NCBI RefSeq assembly: GCF_025449215.1
Contig: NZ_CP104900.1
Span: 2,542,001 to 2,606,000 of the forward strand
Direction: 5' to 3'
DNA from: Shewanella seohaensis
GTDB taxonomy: Bacteria > Pseudomonadota > Gammaproteobacteria > Enterobacterales > Shewanellaceae
DNA length: 64,000 nucleotides
The translations under genes were made by a program, and so were the position numbers. How positions within the stretch are numbered: position 1 is the first letter of the stretch; each line of letters starts with the position of its first letter. Below the pieces are notes generated by a model. The model made no database searches. It saw only the letters and a list, made by a program, of their open reading frames with translations, and was not told the DNA's origin. Of this stretch, positions 27,897 to 37,065 are shown piece by piece.

Positions 27897-29444
27897 TTAG
27901 GCATTTAAATTGCTTTCATCCACCACCAGCTTTAACACTTGGCCGGGTTGAATGTATTGCGATGAAGTTAAGCTGTTCCACTCGAGCAGCTCTGCAACCG
28001 TCACTTTAAATTTGCTAGCAATACGCGCTAAGGAGTCGCCTGATTTCACCTTGTAGCTGACGGTGCGAATTTGCTCCACTTCCGCTTGGGTTGGCGGCGC
28101 AACTATGGTCAGTTTTTGGCCCATCTGCAATTTACTGTCTTTGCTTAAATGGTTCCAAGCGGTGAGCTGTTTCACCGATACCTTATGATTTTGTGCGATT
28201 TGCCACAGGGTATCGCCGGATTTCACTTGGTAAGTCAACTTATTACCGGAGGTCGAAGTTGCCGCTTTTTTAGGTAACTTCTGGCTGGTTGACATCGCAT
28301 ACAGCTGTTTATCGTCGGCAGAGACCGGAATAATCAGGTGTCTACCCGCAACGATAGTGTTATTTTTCATACCATTAGCCGCACGGATCGCATTGACCGT
28401 GGTATGGTGTTTCTTGGCAATGGCGCCGATACTATCACCGGATTTAATGGTGTATCTGAGCCAACTTACACGGGCTTCACTCTCGGTTTCGGCCAGTGCT
28501 TTTTTAAACTCTTCTGACTTATCAATCGGCAATACCAGCGTATGGGGTCCCGTCGGTGCAGTGGCCCAGCGGTTGTATCCAGGATTGAGTTTTAATAGCT
28601 CATGGGTCGTCATATTGGCGAGCCCTGCCGCCATGGCCAAGTCAATTTGGCTATCGATATCAACCACTTCGATAGAAGGGCTGTTTTCAATTGGCGCTAG
28701 CGTAATGCCGTACTCGTCGGCATGTTTGATCACTTCGGCGAGGGCCAATAATTGTGGCACATAACGCTCTGTCTCTTTTGGCAGATCCAGTGACCAAAAG
28801 TCGGTTTTAAGGCCTTTATCTTCATTGCGTTTAATCGCATTGAGGACGCGAGACTCGCCCGAGTTATAGGCTGCAATCGCATAAAGCCAATTATTATTGG
28901 TTTTGTCGTACAGGTATTCGAGCATGTCCAACGCGGCCACCGTGGAGGCGGGCACATCACGACGGCCGTCGTACCACCAGTTCATCTCTAACCCAAAATG
29001 GCTGGCCATTGGGGTTGTAAATTGCCAAAGCCCGGAGGCGGCACTGGCAGAAGATGCACTGGGATCGAAAGCGCTTTCGATAATCGGCAGCAACGCGATC
29101 TCGATCGGCAGATGGCGCTTTTCAAGCTCTTCGACGATCAAATACATGTAAGGTGCCGCACGCTCAGAAATTACTTCGAGGTGTTTAGGGTTCTTGATGT
29201 ACCAATCGCGATAATAATTAACTAATTTTTTGTCAGGAACGGGGAGTTGCATTCCTTGACGAATTCGCTCCCACACATCAGTAATTTGCGCCGTCTCGGG
29301 TTCGGTTGCGAGATAATACTGTGGGACGGTATTTTCGGTTGTGACGGTTTCAGCTTCAGGTTTGGTCACCTGATGGTTGTCTAAAGTCTGACAACCTGTG
29401 AGTAGGGCAAATCCCCCTACTACAACATAAAGTGATACTCTCAT
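27897..29444 (-). CDS. mltD: Membrane-bound lytic murein transglycosylase D
   Basis: A 515-residue lipoprotein. I start at ATG 29444 (MRVSLYVVVGGFALLTGC), which gives a proper lipobox; the open frame extends to 29483. The SLT domain carries the catalytic Glu in PIIESAFDPSASS, with GLWQFTTPMA and AAYNSGESRV. Three LysM repeats follow, each starting (Y/T)xVKSGDxL or YTIKSGDSI, for peptidoglycan binding. It cleaves glycan strands to 1,6-anhydro ends during wall remodelling, on the periplasmic side of the outer membrane. Confidence 0.95.
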   Translation of the reverse strand: MRVSLYVVVGGFALLTGCQTLDNHQVTKPEAETVTTENTVPQYYLATEPETAQITDVWERIRQGMQLPVPDKKLVNYYRDWYIKNPKHLEVISERAAPYMYLIVEELEKRHLPIEIALLPIIESAFDPSASSASAASGLWQFTTPMASHFGLEMNWWYDGRRDVPASTVAALDMLEYLYDKTNNNWLYAIAAYNSGESRVLNAIKRNEDKGLKTDFWSLDLPKETERYVPQLLALAEVIKHADEYGITLAPIENSPSIEVVDIDSQIDLAMAAGLANMTTHELLKLNPGYNRWATAPTGPHTLVLPIDKSEEFKKALAETESEARVSWLRYTIKSGDSIGAIAKKHHTTVNAIRAANGMKNNTIVAGRHLIIPVSADDKQLYAMSTSQKLPKKAATSTSGNKLTYQVKSGDTLWQIAQNHKVSVKQLTAWNHLSKDSKLQMGQKLTIVAPPTQAEVEQIRTVSYKVKSGDSLARIASKFKVTVAELLEWNSLTSSQYIQPGQVLKLVVDESNLNA

Positions 29445-29696
29445 GGAAAACGATAGTCCTCTGTTAGTGCATTGCCACTGCACAATCTCATCTAGCTATA
29501 ATGAGCTAACGAATTGATTATTATGTAAATAGTGGCAACACAGAGCGCAAAGTATTCACGCAAAAACGAGCCATTCTATGGGATCTTTTTGATCTTGTCC
29601 CTAAATTATCGTACATCTTGTAGGGTCACTTTTGATTTACATCATCAAAAATGGAAAAAACTGTATAAATTTCAGCCATAAATAGATCGTTTTTTA

Positions 29697-30500
29697 CTAA
29701 AAAATATCTTTCCACTGCCTGAGTAGGGTAAAACAGGTCAGTTCGTCTGCTTTAGTCAGATCTTGATCACAAAACTGATTTTTTATGCTGTTGACTATGG
29801 CGGGCGCCAACGGCCTGAGGAAGGGATTTATGGCTCGCTCTAATCCGATCGTGGAGGGAATGGTGGCTTTGCCTTGCGCGCGAAGGTTGTTTGCCTGCTC
29901 CACATAGGCGTTGAGCGCTTCATTATCCGCATCGACTGCTTGGGCAAATTTCAGGTTGGCGAGGGTGTACTCATGGGCGCAATACACTCGGGTTTTATCG
30001 GGCAGCGCCGCGAGCTGGCTTAAGGATTGCCACATTTGGCTTGGCGTGCCCTCAAATAAGCGGCCGCAGCCTGCGCTAAAAAGCGTATCACCGCAAAATA
30101 GTGCGTCATCTACTAGATAGGCGATATGCCCAGCGGTATGCCCGGGAACGGACAGGATACGTACGGGCGATTCAACAAAAGGCAGGACGAGTGTATCACT
30201 CAGCGTTGGGTCAATTGGCAGATTGATGCCTTGAATATCTTCACTTCGTGGACCATAAACGGTTAAGTCATGGCCTGTGGTCTGCTTAACATGGGCCGCG
30301 AGGGCGGGGATCCCACCTGTGTGATCCTTATGGTGATGGGTGATCAAAATACCCGCTAGTGAGAGTTGCTGGGCGCGCAAGTAGTCGAGCATGACATTGG
30401 CATCGCCCGGGTCAACCACATACACGGCTTCCTGGGAGTCTTGTCGCAACACCCAGATATAATTGTCATTAAAGGCATTAATCGCTGATATAGTGAGCAT
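29697..30500 (-). CDS. gloB: Hydroxyacylglutathione hydrolase (glyoxalase II)
   Basis: A 267-residue metallo-beta-lactamase-fold enzyme. It hydrolyses S-lactoylglutathione to lactate, the last step of methylglyoxal detoxification. Metal ligands are visible in [10 protein letters not shown] (about 52-61), SVPGHTAGH and FCGDTLF, with YCAHEYT near 165. I prefer the ATG at 30500 ([16 protein letters not shown]), the usual GloB start. Its order beside a methyltransferase, rnhA and dnaQ resembles the E. coli gloB-yafS-rnhA-dnaQ region. Confidence 0.95.
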   Translation of the reverse strand: MLTISAINAFNDNYIWVLRQDSQEAVYVVDPGDANVMLDYLRAQQLSLAGILITHHHKDHTGGIPALAAHVKQTTGHDLTVYGPRSEDIQGINLPIDPTLSDTLVLPFVESPVRILSVPGHTAGHIAYLVDDALFCGDTLFSAGCGRLFEGTPSQMWQSLSQLAALPDKTRVYCAHEYTLANLKFAQAVDADNEALNAYVEQANNLRAQGKATIPSTIGLERAINPFLRPLAPAIVNSIKNQFCDQDLTKADELTCFTLLRQWKDIF

Positions 30501-30683
30501 AGCACCGCCGATCGCTGTATTTCGTTTTGAAGATAAGGTTATTATCCATAAGAGGGGCTCACTTGGCGACAGTGCATGATAATTGCTCATGACAAACATT
30601 AGGGACAACGCTAAGGCGGCAAAGGGTAAGATGGGTGATTGTATCCACCATTAAGTTAAGAGTAACGGGAAGGGAGGAGACTT

Positions 30684-31418
30684 GTGTCGTATAACAGTGC
30701 TATGCGCAAACCCGAACAATGGGACGATTTGCCCAATGGTCCTGCACTCCAACAAGCCGTTGCCGATAAGCTTGCCGATTGGTGGCCAAGGGTGTTTGGC
30801 TACCACTTACTCAAACTCGGCCCTTTAAGCGCCGATCTCTCGAGTATGGCATCCCCCGTTGCGCACCATTTCTCTCTGTGCTCAGAACCTAATGCCTCGT
30901 TAATTGGCGATTTTTGCCATTTACCCCTACAGAATGGGGTGATCGATGCCGTGCTGATGAGTCTGTTGCTCGAATTTGAAGCCGATCCTTACCGTATCCT
31001 GCGGGAAACCGACAGGGTGCTGATCGCTGGCGGATACTTATTTATTGTAGGTTTTAATCCCTTAAGCCCAGTGTTTCTCGGTAAGTTATGGCCAAAGTAT
31101 CAGGATAATCTACCCTGGTGTGGGCGTTTTTTCATGCCCTCTCGAGTACGAGACTGGTTAGGATTATTGGGCTATCAAGTGGTCAGCGATGAACGTTTAG
31201 TCTACCACCCGTTAATTGGTGAGTTTAATGACGGCCGTTTTATGCAGCAAACCTTGGCCTCATGGCTACCCAGTGCAGGCAGCTTATATTTAATTGTAGC
31301 GCGTAAATTAGAGTCGCCATTAACGCCCATCCGCGACAAACGTAAAGTGTTACAGCCGAATTGGACCACGGCCCCGAGCGCGGGTCGAACTGGGCATTTA
31401 TCCGAACATACCAAATAA
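30684..31418 (+). CDS. SAM-dependent methyltransferase, YafS-like
   Basis: A 244-residue class I methyltransferase-like protein. The start is a GTG at 30684 behind GGGAGGAG. The acidic loop VLMSLLLEFEADPYRILRE and the strand GGYLFIVGFNPLSPVFLGKL are typical of the Methyltransf_11 group. Motif I is poorly conserved. By position it matches YafS of E. coli. Substrate unknown. It is divergent from gloB and 23 bp upstream of a LysR gene. Confidence 0.82.
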   Translation: MSYNSAMRKPEQWDDLPNGPALQQAVADKLADWWPRVFGYHLLKLGPLSADLSSMASPVAHHFSLCSEPNASLIGDFCHLPLQNGVIDAVLMSLLLEFEADPYRILRETDRVLIAGGYLFIVGFNPLSPVFLGKLWPKYQDNLPWCGRFFMPSRVRDWLGLLGYQVVSDERLVYHPLIGEFNDGRFMQQTLASWLPSAGSLYLIVARKLESPLTPIRDKRKVLQPNWTTAPSAGRTGHLSEHTK

Positions 31419-31441
31419 TTTCATTCATTGATGAGTCTGTT

Positions 31442-32341
31442 ATGCGAATAACCTTAAGGCAACTTGCGGTATTTGAAGCCGTTGCACGCAGTGGACAAGT
31501 GGCAAAAGCGGCGGAGCAAGTTAATCTGTCGCCGCCTGCGACCTCCATGGCCTTGGCCGAATTAGAAAAGCAGCTCAACGCCCGTTTATTTGAGCGGATT
31601 GGCAATCGATTACAGCTCAACTCCCAAGGGAATTTGTTACTGCCACTGGCGACGGACTTGTTACATCGAGTCGAGCAAATCGAGCAAGCGTTCACGCGCC
31701 AAGACGGCGATTTAGTCGGGCATTTAAGCGTGAGCGCCAGTTCCACGATTGGTAACTATTTGTTAGCAAAAGCGGCGGTGGCCTTTTGTCAGCAACATAC
31801 GCAGACCCATGTGGATGTGGCCATTACCAATACCCAAGAAGTGATCCAATCGGTCGCGCAATTTCGCGCCGAAATGGGGTTTATCGAAGGACATTGCACC
31901 GATAACCGCTTGAATATTGAGCCTTGGCATAAGGACAGACTATTAGTCTTTTGTCATCCGGCGCATCCCCTCGCGGGGCAGACGGTTAAACCCGCAGCGG
32001 TCAAAGGCCAATCTTGGGTATTAAGGGAAGAAGGCTCCGGCACGCGTGAATATTTTGTCAATGCAGCCAATGAATTAGGTATGCAGCCCGAGGCAAAATT
32101 TTGTTTTACCACGCCCGATGCCATTAAGCTTGCGGTTAAACAAGGCGCTGGATTGGGTGTGCTCTCTGAACTGGCACTGGATAAAGACATCAGCCGAAAA
32201 GAGCTGGCCCTAGTCACCATTGAAGGCCTTGTGCTGGAGCGACAGTTTTATCGCATTACCCACAAGAGCCGCCAAGCCACATCATTAGGTCTAGCCTTTG
32301 TGCAGTTTTGCGGTAATTTTTTCCATTTATCTCGGGAATAA
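31442..32341 (+). CDS. LysR-family transcriptional regulator
   Basis: A 299-residue LysR regulator. The ATG at 31442 gives a standard N-terminal winged helix (MRITLRQLAVFEAVARSGQV ... NLSPPATSMALAELE). The C-terminal effector domain includes GHLSVSASSTIGNYLLAKA and LREEGSGTREYF, which resemble the CysB/CbbR-type fold. Its effector and targets are unknown; the usual hint, a divergent target gene, is absent because the upstream methyltransferase is codirectional. It converges on rnhA. Confidence 0.9.
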   Translation: MRITLRQLAVFEAVARSGQVAKAAEQVNLSPPATSMALAELEKQLNARLFERIGNRLQLNSQGNLLLPLATDLLHRVEQIEQAFTRQDGDLVGHLSVSASSTIGNYLLAKAAVAFCQQHTQTHVDVAITNTQEVIQSVAQFRAEMGFIEGHCTDNRLNIEPWHKDRLLVFCHPAHPLAGQTVKPAAVKGQSWVLREEGSGTREYFVNAANELGMQPEAKFCFTTPDAIKLAVKQGAGLGVLSELALDKDISRKELALVTIEGLVLERQFYRITHKSRQATSLGLAFVQFCGNFFHLSRE

Positions 32342-32389
32342 ACGGCGCAACGTTAAGCGGCGAAATGAGCGCCGAAGTGGCTACAGGTA

Positions 32390-32865
32390 TTAGGACTCTG
32401 CCTGATAGCCTTCATCGACTTGGGTAGGGCTTGCTTCAGCGGCGGCGCGGGCGAGTTGATCGCAGCGCTCGTTTTCGGCGTGTCCGGCGTGGCCTTTAAC
32501 CCAACGCCAATCAATTTGATGCAGCTGGGCGGCTTTGTCTAACCGTTTCCAGAGGTCAACATTTTTCACCGGTGTACGATTCGAGGTCATCCAGCCTTTT
32601 TCTTCCAACCATGGATCCAAGTGGTGATCCCTTGGCGCATATATTGGCTATCGCTGGTTAAAATAACCTTGCAAGGTTCTTTTAACGCCTCGAGGGCAAC
32701 GATGGGGGCTAATAATTCCATGCGATTATTGGTCGTCAAGGCAAAACCATCGGACATCTCCTTTGTATGGCCCTTATAATTCATTACAATGCCATAGCCA
32801 CCGGGGCCAGGGTTGCCTAAGCAAGAGCCATCGGTGAAGATGTGGATCAGTTTTAGTTCAGTCAT
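32390..32865 (-). pseudogene. rnhA: Ribonuclease HI, split by a one-base frameshift
   Basis: RNase HI degrades the RNA strand of RNA-DNA hybrids. Catalytic residues are visible: D in [16 protein letters not shown] in [11 protein letters not shown] in ILTSDSQYM and the last D in [12 protein letters not shown] start at ATG 32865 ([14 protein letters not shown]). The frame breaks near 32595-32601 (A5G2 on the coding strand); one more A or G gives [18 protein letters not shown] and 158 residues, close to the E. coli length. Divergent from dnaQ, as in E. coli. Confidence 0.92.
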
Positions 32866-32934
32866 CAAATGGTTATCCGCAGCGTAAATACTGGCGAGTA
32901 TAACCAAAAAATGTCATAAGAAGCGCATAAAAGT

Positions 32935-33661
32935 ATGAATATTATCTCAAACGCAAGCCGTCAGGTTATTTTGGATACTGAAACCACGGGTATGAACCAA
33001 GGCAGTGGTGCAGTGTATTTAGGCCACAGAATTATTGAGATAGGGTGTGTTGAGGTGATCAACCGCCGTTTAACGGGCCGTTATTTCCATCAATATATTA
33101 ATCCCGGCCAAGCGATTGACCCAGAAGCGATTGCGGTTCACGGCATCACCGATGAGCGCGTTGCCAATGAGCCTAGGTTCCATCAGATAGCGCAAGAGTT
33201 TATCGATTTTATCAGTGGCGCCGAAATTGTGGCCCATAACGCAAACTTCGACGTGAGCTTTATGGACCATGAATTTTCGCTGTTGCAGCCATTAGGGCCA
33301 AAGACCAGTGAAATCTGTGAGATCTTAGACTCCCTCGATATCGCAAAATTTTTGCATCCCGGGCAAAAGAACAACTTAGACGCGCTGTGTAAGCGCTACG
33401 GTATCGATAACTCCCGCCGTCTGTACCACGGGGCATTACTCGACGCCGAGATCTTAGCCGATGTGTATTTGGCGATGACAGGCGGACAAACCAAGTTCAA
33501 TCTCTCTAATGATGAAGTCGGTCAAGAGGCGGGGGATCCAACGCTTTGATCCCGCATCACTTAATCTTAAAGTGATCAGCGCATCGGCCGATGAACTCGT
33601 TATGCATGAAAAGCGTCTTGATTTAGTCGCAAAATCAGGAAAATGCCTCTGGAGAGGATAA
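32935..33661 (+). CDS. dnaQ: DNA polymerase III epsilon subunit, 3' end frameshifted
   Basis: The proofreading 3'-5' exonuclease of the replicative polymerase. Exo motifs are intact: ILDTETTGMN (Exo I), IVAHNANFDVSFMDHEF (Exo II) and HGALLDAEILADVY (Exo III). As read, the frame stops at 33549 after EAGDPTL. The other frame continues IQRFDPASLNLKVIS and ends HEKRLDLVAKSGKCLWRG at 33661, the typical tail that binds the alpha subunit. The break is at the G5 run 33531-33535. Removing one G or adding two restores about 241 residues. Since the tail is needed in the cell, a base-call error is likely. Confidence 0.92.
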
Positions 33662-33671
33662 TTTATTGCCT

Positions 33672-35276
33672 ATGACGATGTCGCTGCGAAAATCCCTACG
33701 AAATACCACGTTAGTGCTCGGCGGCCTCTGCTTGAGCACCTCTTTGCTGGCGGCCGATACCGAACCTGCCGTTAATACCGCTCAGCCGCCCGCCACTATG
33801 GCGCCAAAGGCCCAAGAGGCGCAGCCCAGTGCCGTAAAACCCGATGATGCTCAAGTCAGTGCGTCTAAGGTCAGTGAGCCCAAAGTCAGTGAGCCCAAAG
33901 TCAGTGAGCCAAAAGTCACTGAGGCTAGAGCGAATGCAGATAAGCCGGCTGACGTGAAAGCGAGCGCCGAAAAGCCAGTTGATGCCAAGCCGAGTCAAAC
34001 CACTCAAGCCAAGCCAACCAAGCCTGCTACTCGAAAAGTAGTCCCTGTCGATACCGCCTCTGAGCTTAAAAATCGCTTTCGGGTGGATCATATGGTCAGC
34101 AGCATGACGCTGTTGATCCAGCGGGAGTACGGTTCTGCGCCTGTGGTCATCGTATTGCCCGACGGCAGCAAGTGGTACGCCAACCGTCATCCTGAAACGG
34201 TTAAATGGGTCGATGGCATTACAGGCGACATTATATATATCGAATCGCCTCAGCCTGGCCCTTGGCAATTGGTGGGTAAGGTGGTTCCAGGTTCGCAACT
34301 CAAACGTGTCTCTAAACTTGAGATTGAAGTGCAGCAACTGCCGCAGCCGTTATTCCAAGGTGAAGAAACCAAAGTCGTTGCTCAATTGATGGGGGATGCG
34401 GAGCGGGTGCGCATGCCGGGGCTCGATTATCTTGTTGAGTGGACCGCGCATTTTGTGAGTAAACATCGCGCCGGGGATGAAAACTTTGCCGCCGGTGACA
34501 TTATTGTTGGCTCTTACAAAGATAATGGCGAAAAGTTTGATGAAAGACCCGACGATGGCATGTTTACCAGCGACATCAATCTAAAACAGCCCTGGGGCGA
34601 GTACGACTTTGTGGTCCAAGCCCGTAATAATGTGTTTGAACGACAGGTTTCTTTTCCCTTTACCTTATCGCCACGCCCAGTGAATGCCGAAGTGATCACC
34701 CCAGATGATCCGTTAACGGGGCGATGGAAAATAATGTTGCACGCCGATAGCAATGTGCTGCAATTGGCTGAAACCCATTTTTCATTCGAGCTTGTTGGAC
34801 CAGCTGGTTTGCAACTTCCCCTCGTCGTTCATGGGCTTAAAGAGAGCGACACTGAACTGCCAATACCGCCTGTGACCGAGTTTGGCAGTTATCGAATTAA
34901 AGGCACTGTGGCGACCACCACAGTCACAGGCCGTGAAATCCTGCTCGATTTGCCAGAACTCTTCTTTAACTTAGTGCAGCCACCCGAACCGCCGCCGAGT
35001 GCCGAGGAGTTAGCCGCCGTTGCAGCGCAAAAGGCCGCTGAAGAAGAAGCCGTGGCAAAACAGGATGCACTGTTTTGGATCATCACCATCAATGCTGTGT
35101 TACTACTGCTTGGGGTTGTGGGGCTGATAGTCTGGCGTAAGCGTCAAAGTCTCGCGCAGGCACTGGCCGCCGCAGAGCAACGGATGTTAGACGAAGCAGG
35201 GCAGAGTAAGGCAGAGGCGCCATCGCTCGATGAGATTGATTTGACCATGCCAGACGAGCCGGATCATCGTCGCTAA
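33672..35276 (+). CDS. TIGR03503 family membrane protein
   Basis: A protein of about 534 residues with a signal peptide (cleaved near SLLAADTEP), a repetitive linker, a large beta-rich periplasmic region, and one C-terminal membrane helix (about 468-490, ITINAVLLLLGVVGLIVW) with a short basic cytosolic tail. This layout matches the TIGR03503 group found in Vibrio, Shewanella and relatives; function unknown. The linker holds four 15-bp repeats (33867-33926) encoding KVSEP three times, then KVTEA. It begins 11 bp after the restored dnaQ stop; an upstream TTG at 33666 is an alternative start. Confidence 0.8.
   Translation: MTMSLRKSLRNTTLVLGGLCLSTSLLAADTEPAVNTAQPPATMAPKAQEAQPSAVKPDDAQVSASKVSEPKVSEPKVSEPKVTEARANADKPADVKASAEKPVDAKPSQTTQAKPTKPATRKVVPVDTASELKNRFRVDHMVSSMTLLIQREYGSAPVVIVLPDGSKWYANRHPETVKWVDGITGDIIYIESPQPGPWQLVGKVVPGSQLKRVSKLEIEVQQLPQPLFQGEETKVVAQLMGDAERVRMPGLDYLVEWTAHFVSKHRAGDENFAAGDIIVGSYKDNGEKFDERPDDGMFTSDINLKQPWGEYDFVVQARNNVFERQVSFPFTLSPRPVNAEVITPDDPLTGRWKIMLHADSNVLQLAETHFSFELVGPAGLQLPLVVHGLKESDTELPIPPVTEFGSYRIKGTVATTTVTGREILLDLPELFFNLVQPPEPPPSAEELAAVAAQKAAEEEAVAKQDALFWIITINAVLLLLGVVGLIVWRKRQSLAQALAAAEQRMLDEAGQSKAEAPSLDEIDLTMPDEPDHRR
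33867..33926 (+). repeat. 15-bp tandem repeat, four units, inside the TIGR03503 gene
   Basis: Units start at 33867, 33882, 33897 and 33912 and read AARGTCAGTGAGCCM, the last one diverged. They encode KVSEP-type pentapeptides in the Pro/Lys-rich linker. The unit is a multiple of three, so copy changes keep the frame. Confidence 0.85.
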
Positions 35277-35444
35277 ATCAATGGCCAACAGTCAGGCATT
35301 TTAGACGCCAGTTTGAAGATATTTTGTTCATTTATCATGGGGTTTTGTTAAGTTTGGCGAAATTTTAACTAAACGATGCAAATGAGTGAAAAAAACGGTT
35401 GACGCTTCGAACGCTCAACCGTATTATTCACCGCAACTTGATGT

Positions 35445-35521
35445 GGAGCGGTAGTTCAGTTGGTTAGAATACCGGCCTGTCACGCCGGGGGTCGCGGGTT
35501 CGAGTCCCGTCCGCTCCGCCA
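35445..35521 (+). tRNA. tRNA-Asp (GTC), copy 1
   Basis: 77 nt with a complete cloverleaf. The acceptor stem GGAGCGG pairs with CCGCTCC, the anticodon loop is CTGTCAC (anticodon GTC), the T loop is GGTTCGAGTCC, and CCA is encoded. Confidence 0.97.
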
Positions 35522-35579
35522 GTCAAGTTGTTGAAAGTTAAAATTATAGTGCTGTAGTAGCGGTATAATAAAAAAGTTT

Positions 35580-35656
35580 GGAGCGGTAGTTCAGTTGGTT
35601 AGAATACCGGCCTGTCACGCCGGGGGTCGCGGGTTCGAGTCCCGTCCGCTCCGCCA
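35580..35656 (+). tRNA. tRNA-Asp (GTC), copy 2
   Basis: Identical in all 77 bases to copy 1 and separated from it by a 58-bp spacer that differs from the flanks. Both are probably cut from one transcript. Confidence 0.97.
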
Positions 35657-35664
35657 AATAGAAT

Positions 35665-35692
35665 AAGCCTCATCGAAAGATGGGGCTTTTTT
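35665..35692 (+). terminator. Terminator of the tRNA-Asp transcript
   Basis: AAGCCTCATC / GATGGGGCTT hairpin with a GAAA loop (one G-T pair), followed by T6. It ends 8 bp before the left end of the IS. Confidence 0.85.
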
Positions 35693-35741
35693 CTATCTAT
35701 TGTCTCGTCCTGAAATACGTTGACATAAAGAGGATTTCTTT

Positions 35742-36137
35742 ATGACAACATCAATTAACTCAAGCCGTAAGCGCACACAACGAGATTACACCTTAGCCTT
35801 TAAATTAGGCGTTGTAGAGCGTGTTGAAAAAGGCGAAATGACGTACAAACAAGCCCAAGCCCATTTTGGTATTCAAGGCCGTTCAACGGTACTCGTTTGG
35901 CTTAGAAAACATGGTAGACTCGATTGGTCGAAACCTTTTCAGCATCCCCTTATGCCTAAGTCAAAAGAAACCCCTGCCGAAACGATCAAGCGCCTTGAAC
36001 GTGAGTTAGCAGAAGAGAAACTGCGTAACCAAATCCTCAATGGCATGGTTGATATCATGGACAATGAATATGGAGCAGGCCTCAGAAAAAAGTACTTATC
36101 CGGTACATCTGGCAAGCAAAAGGCAACGGAGAAATAA
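35742..36137 (+). CDS. IS3-family transposase OrfA, copy 1
   Basis: A 131-residue protein with an N-terminal helix-turn-helix (TLAFKLGVVERVEKGEMTYK ... GIQGRSTVLVWLRKHG) and a leucine-rich helix near residue 80 (ETIKRLERELAEEK). It binds the IS ends and forms the N-terminal part of the OrfAB fusion. The ribosome site is AGAGGA. A slippery run A6G (36086-36092) near the end, in the A-AAA-AAG register, would allow a -1 shift into orfB. Confidence 0.92.
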   Translation: MTTSINSSRKRTQRDYTLAFKLGVVERVEKGEMTYKQAQAHFGIQGRSTVLVWLRKHGRLDWSKPFQHPLMPKSKETPAETIKRLERELAEEKLRNQILNGMVDIMDNEYGAGLRKKYLSGTSGKQKATEK

Positions 36138-36166
36138 ACCTCGCTGCCGCATGTCGTGCTGCGGGT

Positions 36167-36969
36167 ATGTCGAGGCAAGGTATTTATCAGGCAGTTGCTC
36201 GAATGGAAAGTCGTAGAGCTGAGCTATCGGTCATCCAAGACTGGGTCCAGTACTGGCGTAAATATATGCCAAGGTTAGGGCCCGTAAGCTCTACACGTTG
36301 ATAAAATCCAGGCTGGTTGAGCACGATATTAAACTCGGGCGAGATGGGTTCTTTACCTATTTGAGAAGTGAAGGTTTACTGCTTAAACCAAAGAAAAGCT
36401 ACACAAAAACCACGTTCAGCAAACACTGGATGAAGAAGCATCCTAATCTGCTGAAAGAGGAAGGACTGCATGATGCAGGGCATGTACTGGTCAGTGATAT
36501 CACCTATCTTGAGTCAGACCAAGGTGTGCACTACCTGTCACTGGTCACCGATGCGAGTTCGCGTAAGATAGTCGGTCATCACGTGAGTAAAGACATGAAA
36601 GCCGAGAGTGTGGTGAAAGCGTTAAAAATGGCCATCAAAGATAAACGCTATATCGGCAACGCGGTGCATCACTCAGACAGAGGTTTACAGTACTGCTCAG
36701 CTGTTTATCAGAATGCGCTTCAGGCGAGCCAAATCCAGCCGTCAATGACGGATGGTTATGATTGCTACCAAAATGCATTAGCAGAAAGAGTGAATGGCAT
36801 ACTGAAGCAGGAGTTTTTACTGCACCGATGTAGGACATTTGCGGAGCTGAAAATACTTGTTAGAGAATCGATAGCAATATACAACGATATGAGACCGCAT
36901 CTGAGTTTGAATATGGCAACCCCTAATCAGGTGCACAATAGAAAAGGCCAGCTACTGGAGCTGGCCTAA
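36167..36969 (+). pseudogene. IS3-family transposase OrfB, copy 1, one-base frameshift
   Basis: Integrase-core DDE transposase: first Asp in VLVSDITYLES, second in VHHSDRGLQYC, Glu in NALAERVNGILKQEF. Compared with the intact 267-residue copy at 39353-40156, this one lacks one G in the run at 36278-36280, splitting the frame just after KYMPRLG. It is either a dead copy or a base error. Downstream of the break the two proteins are the same. Confidence 0.9.
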
Positions 36970-37065
36970 AAACTGTCAACCTATCTTAGGACGAGACACG
37001 CCTAGCTTAACAGGCTTATCTCTTCGCAAATACCAAGCTCACCTTAGCTAACCTTGGCCTTGCCA

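Larger units (their letters stand above)
35701..36998 (+). mobile_element. IS3-family insertion sequence, copy 1
   Basis: 1298 bp, bounded by imperfect 25-bp inverted repeats beginning TGTCTCGTCCT and ending GTTGACA (three mismatches). It carries orfA and orfB with a DDE transposase. Copy 2 (39324-40622) is inverted and is the same apart from one G at 36278-36280. Its own flanks do not match (TAT left, CGC right), but each matches the opposite flank of copy 2. Confidence 0.92.

Noticed and set aside
35445..35656. tRNA-Asp duplication as an assembly error
   Set aside because: The spacer between the copies differs from the flanks, and tandem identical tRNA genes are common.
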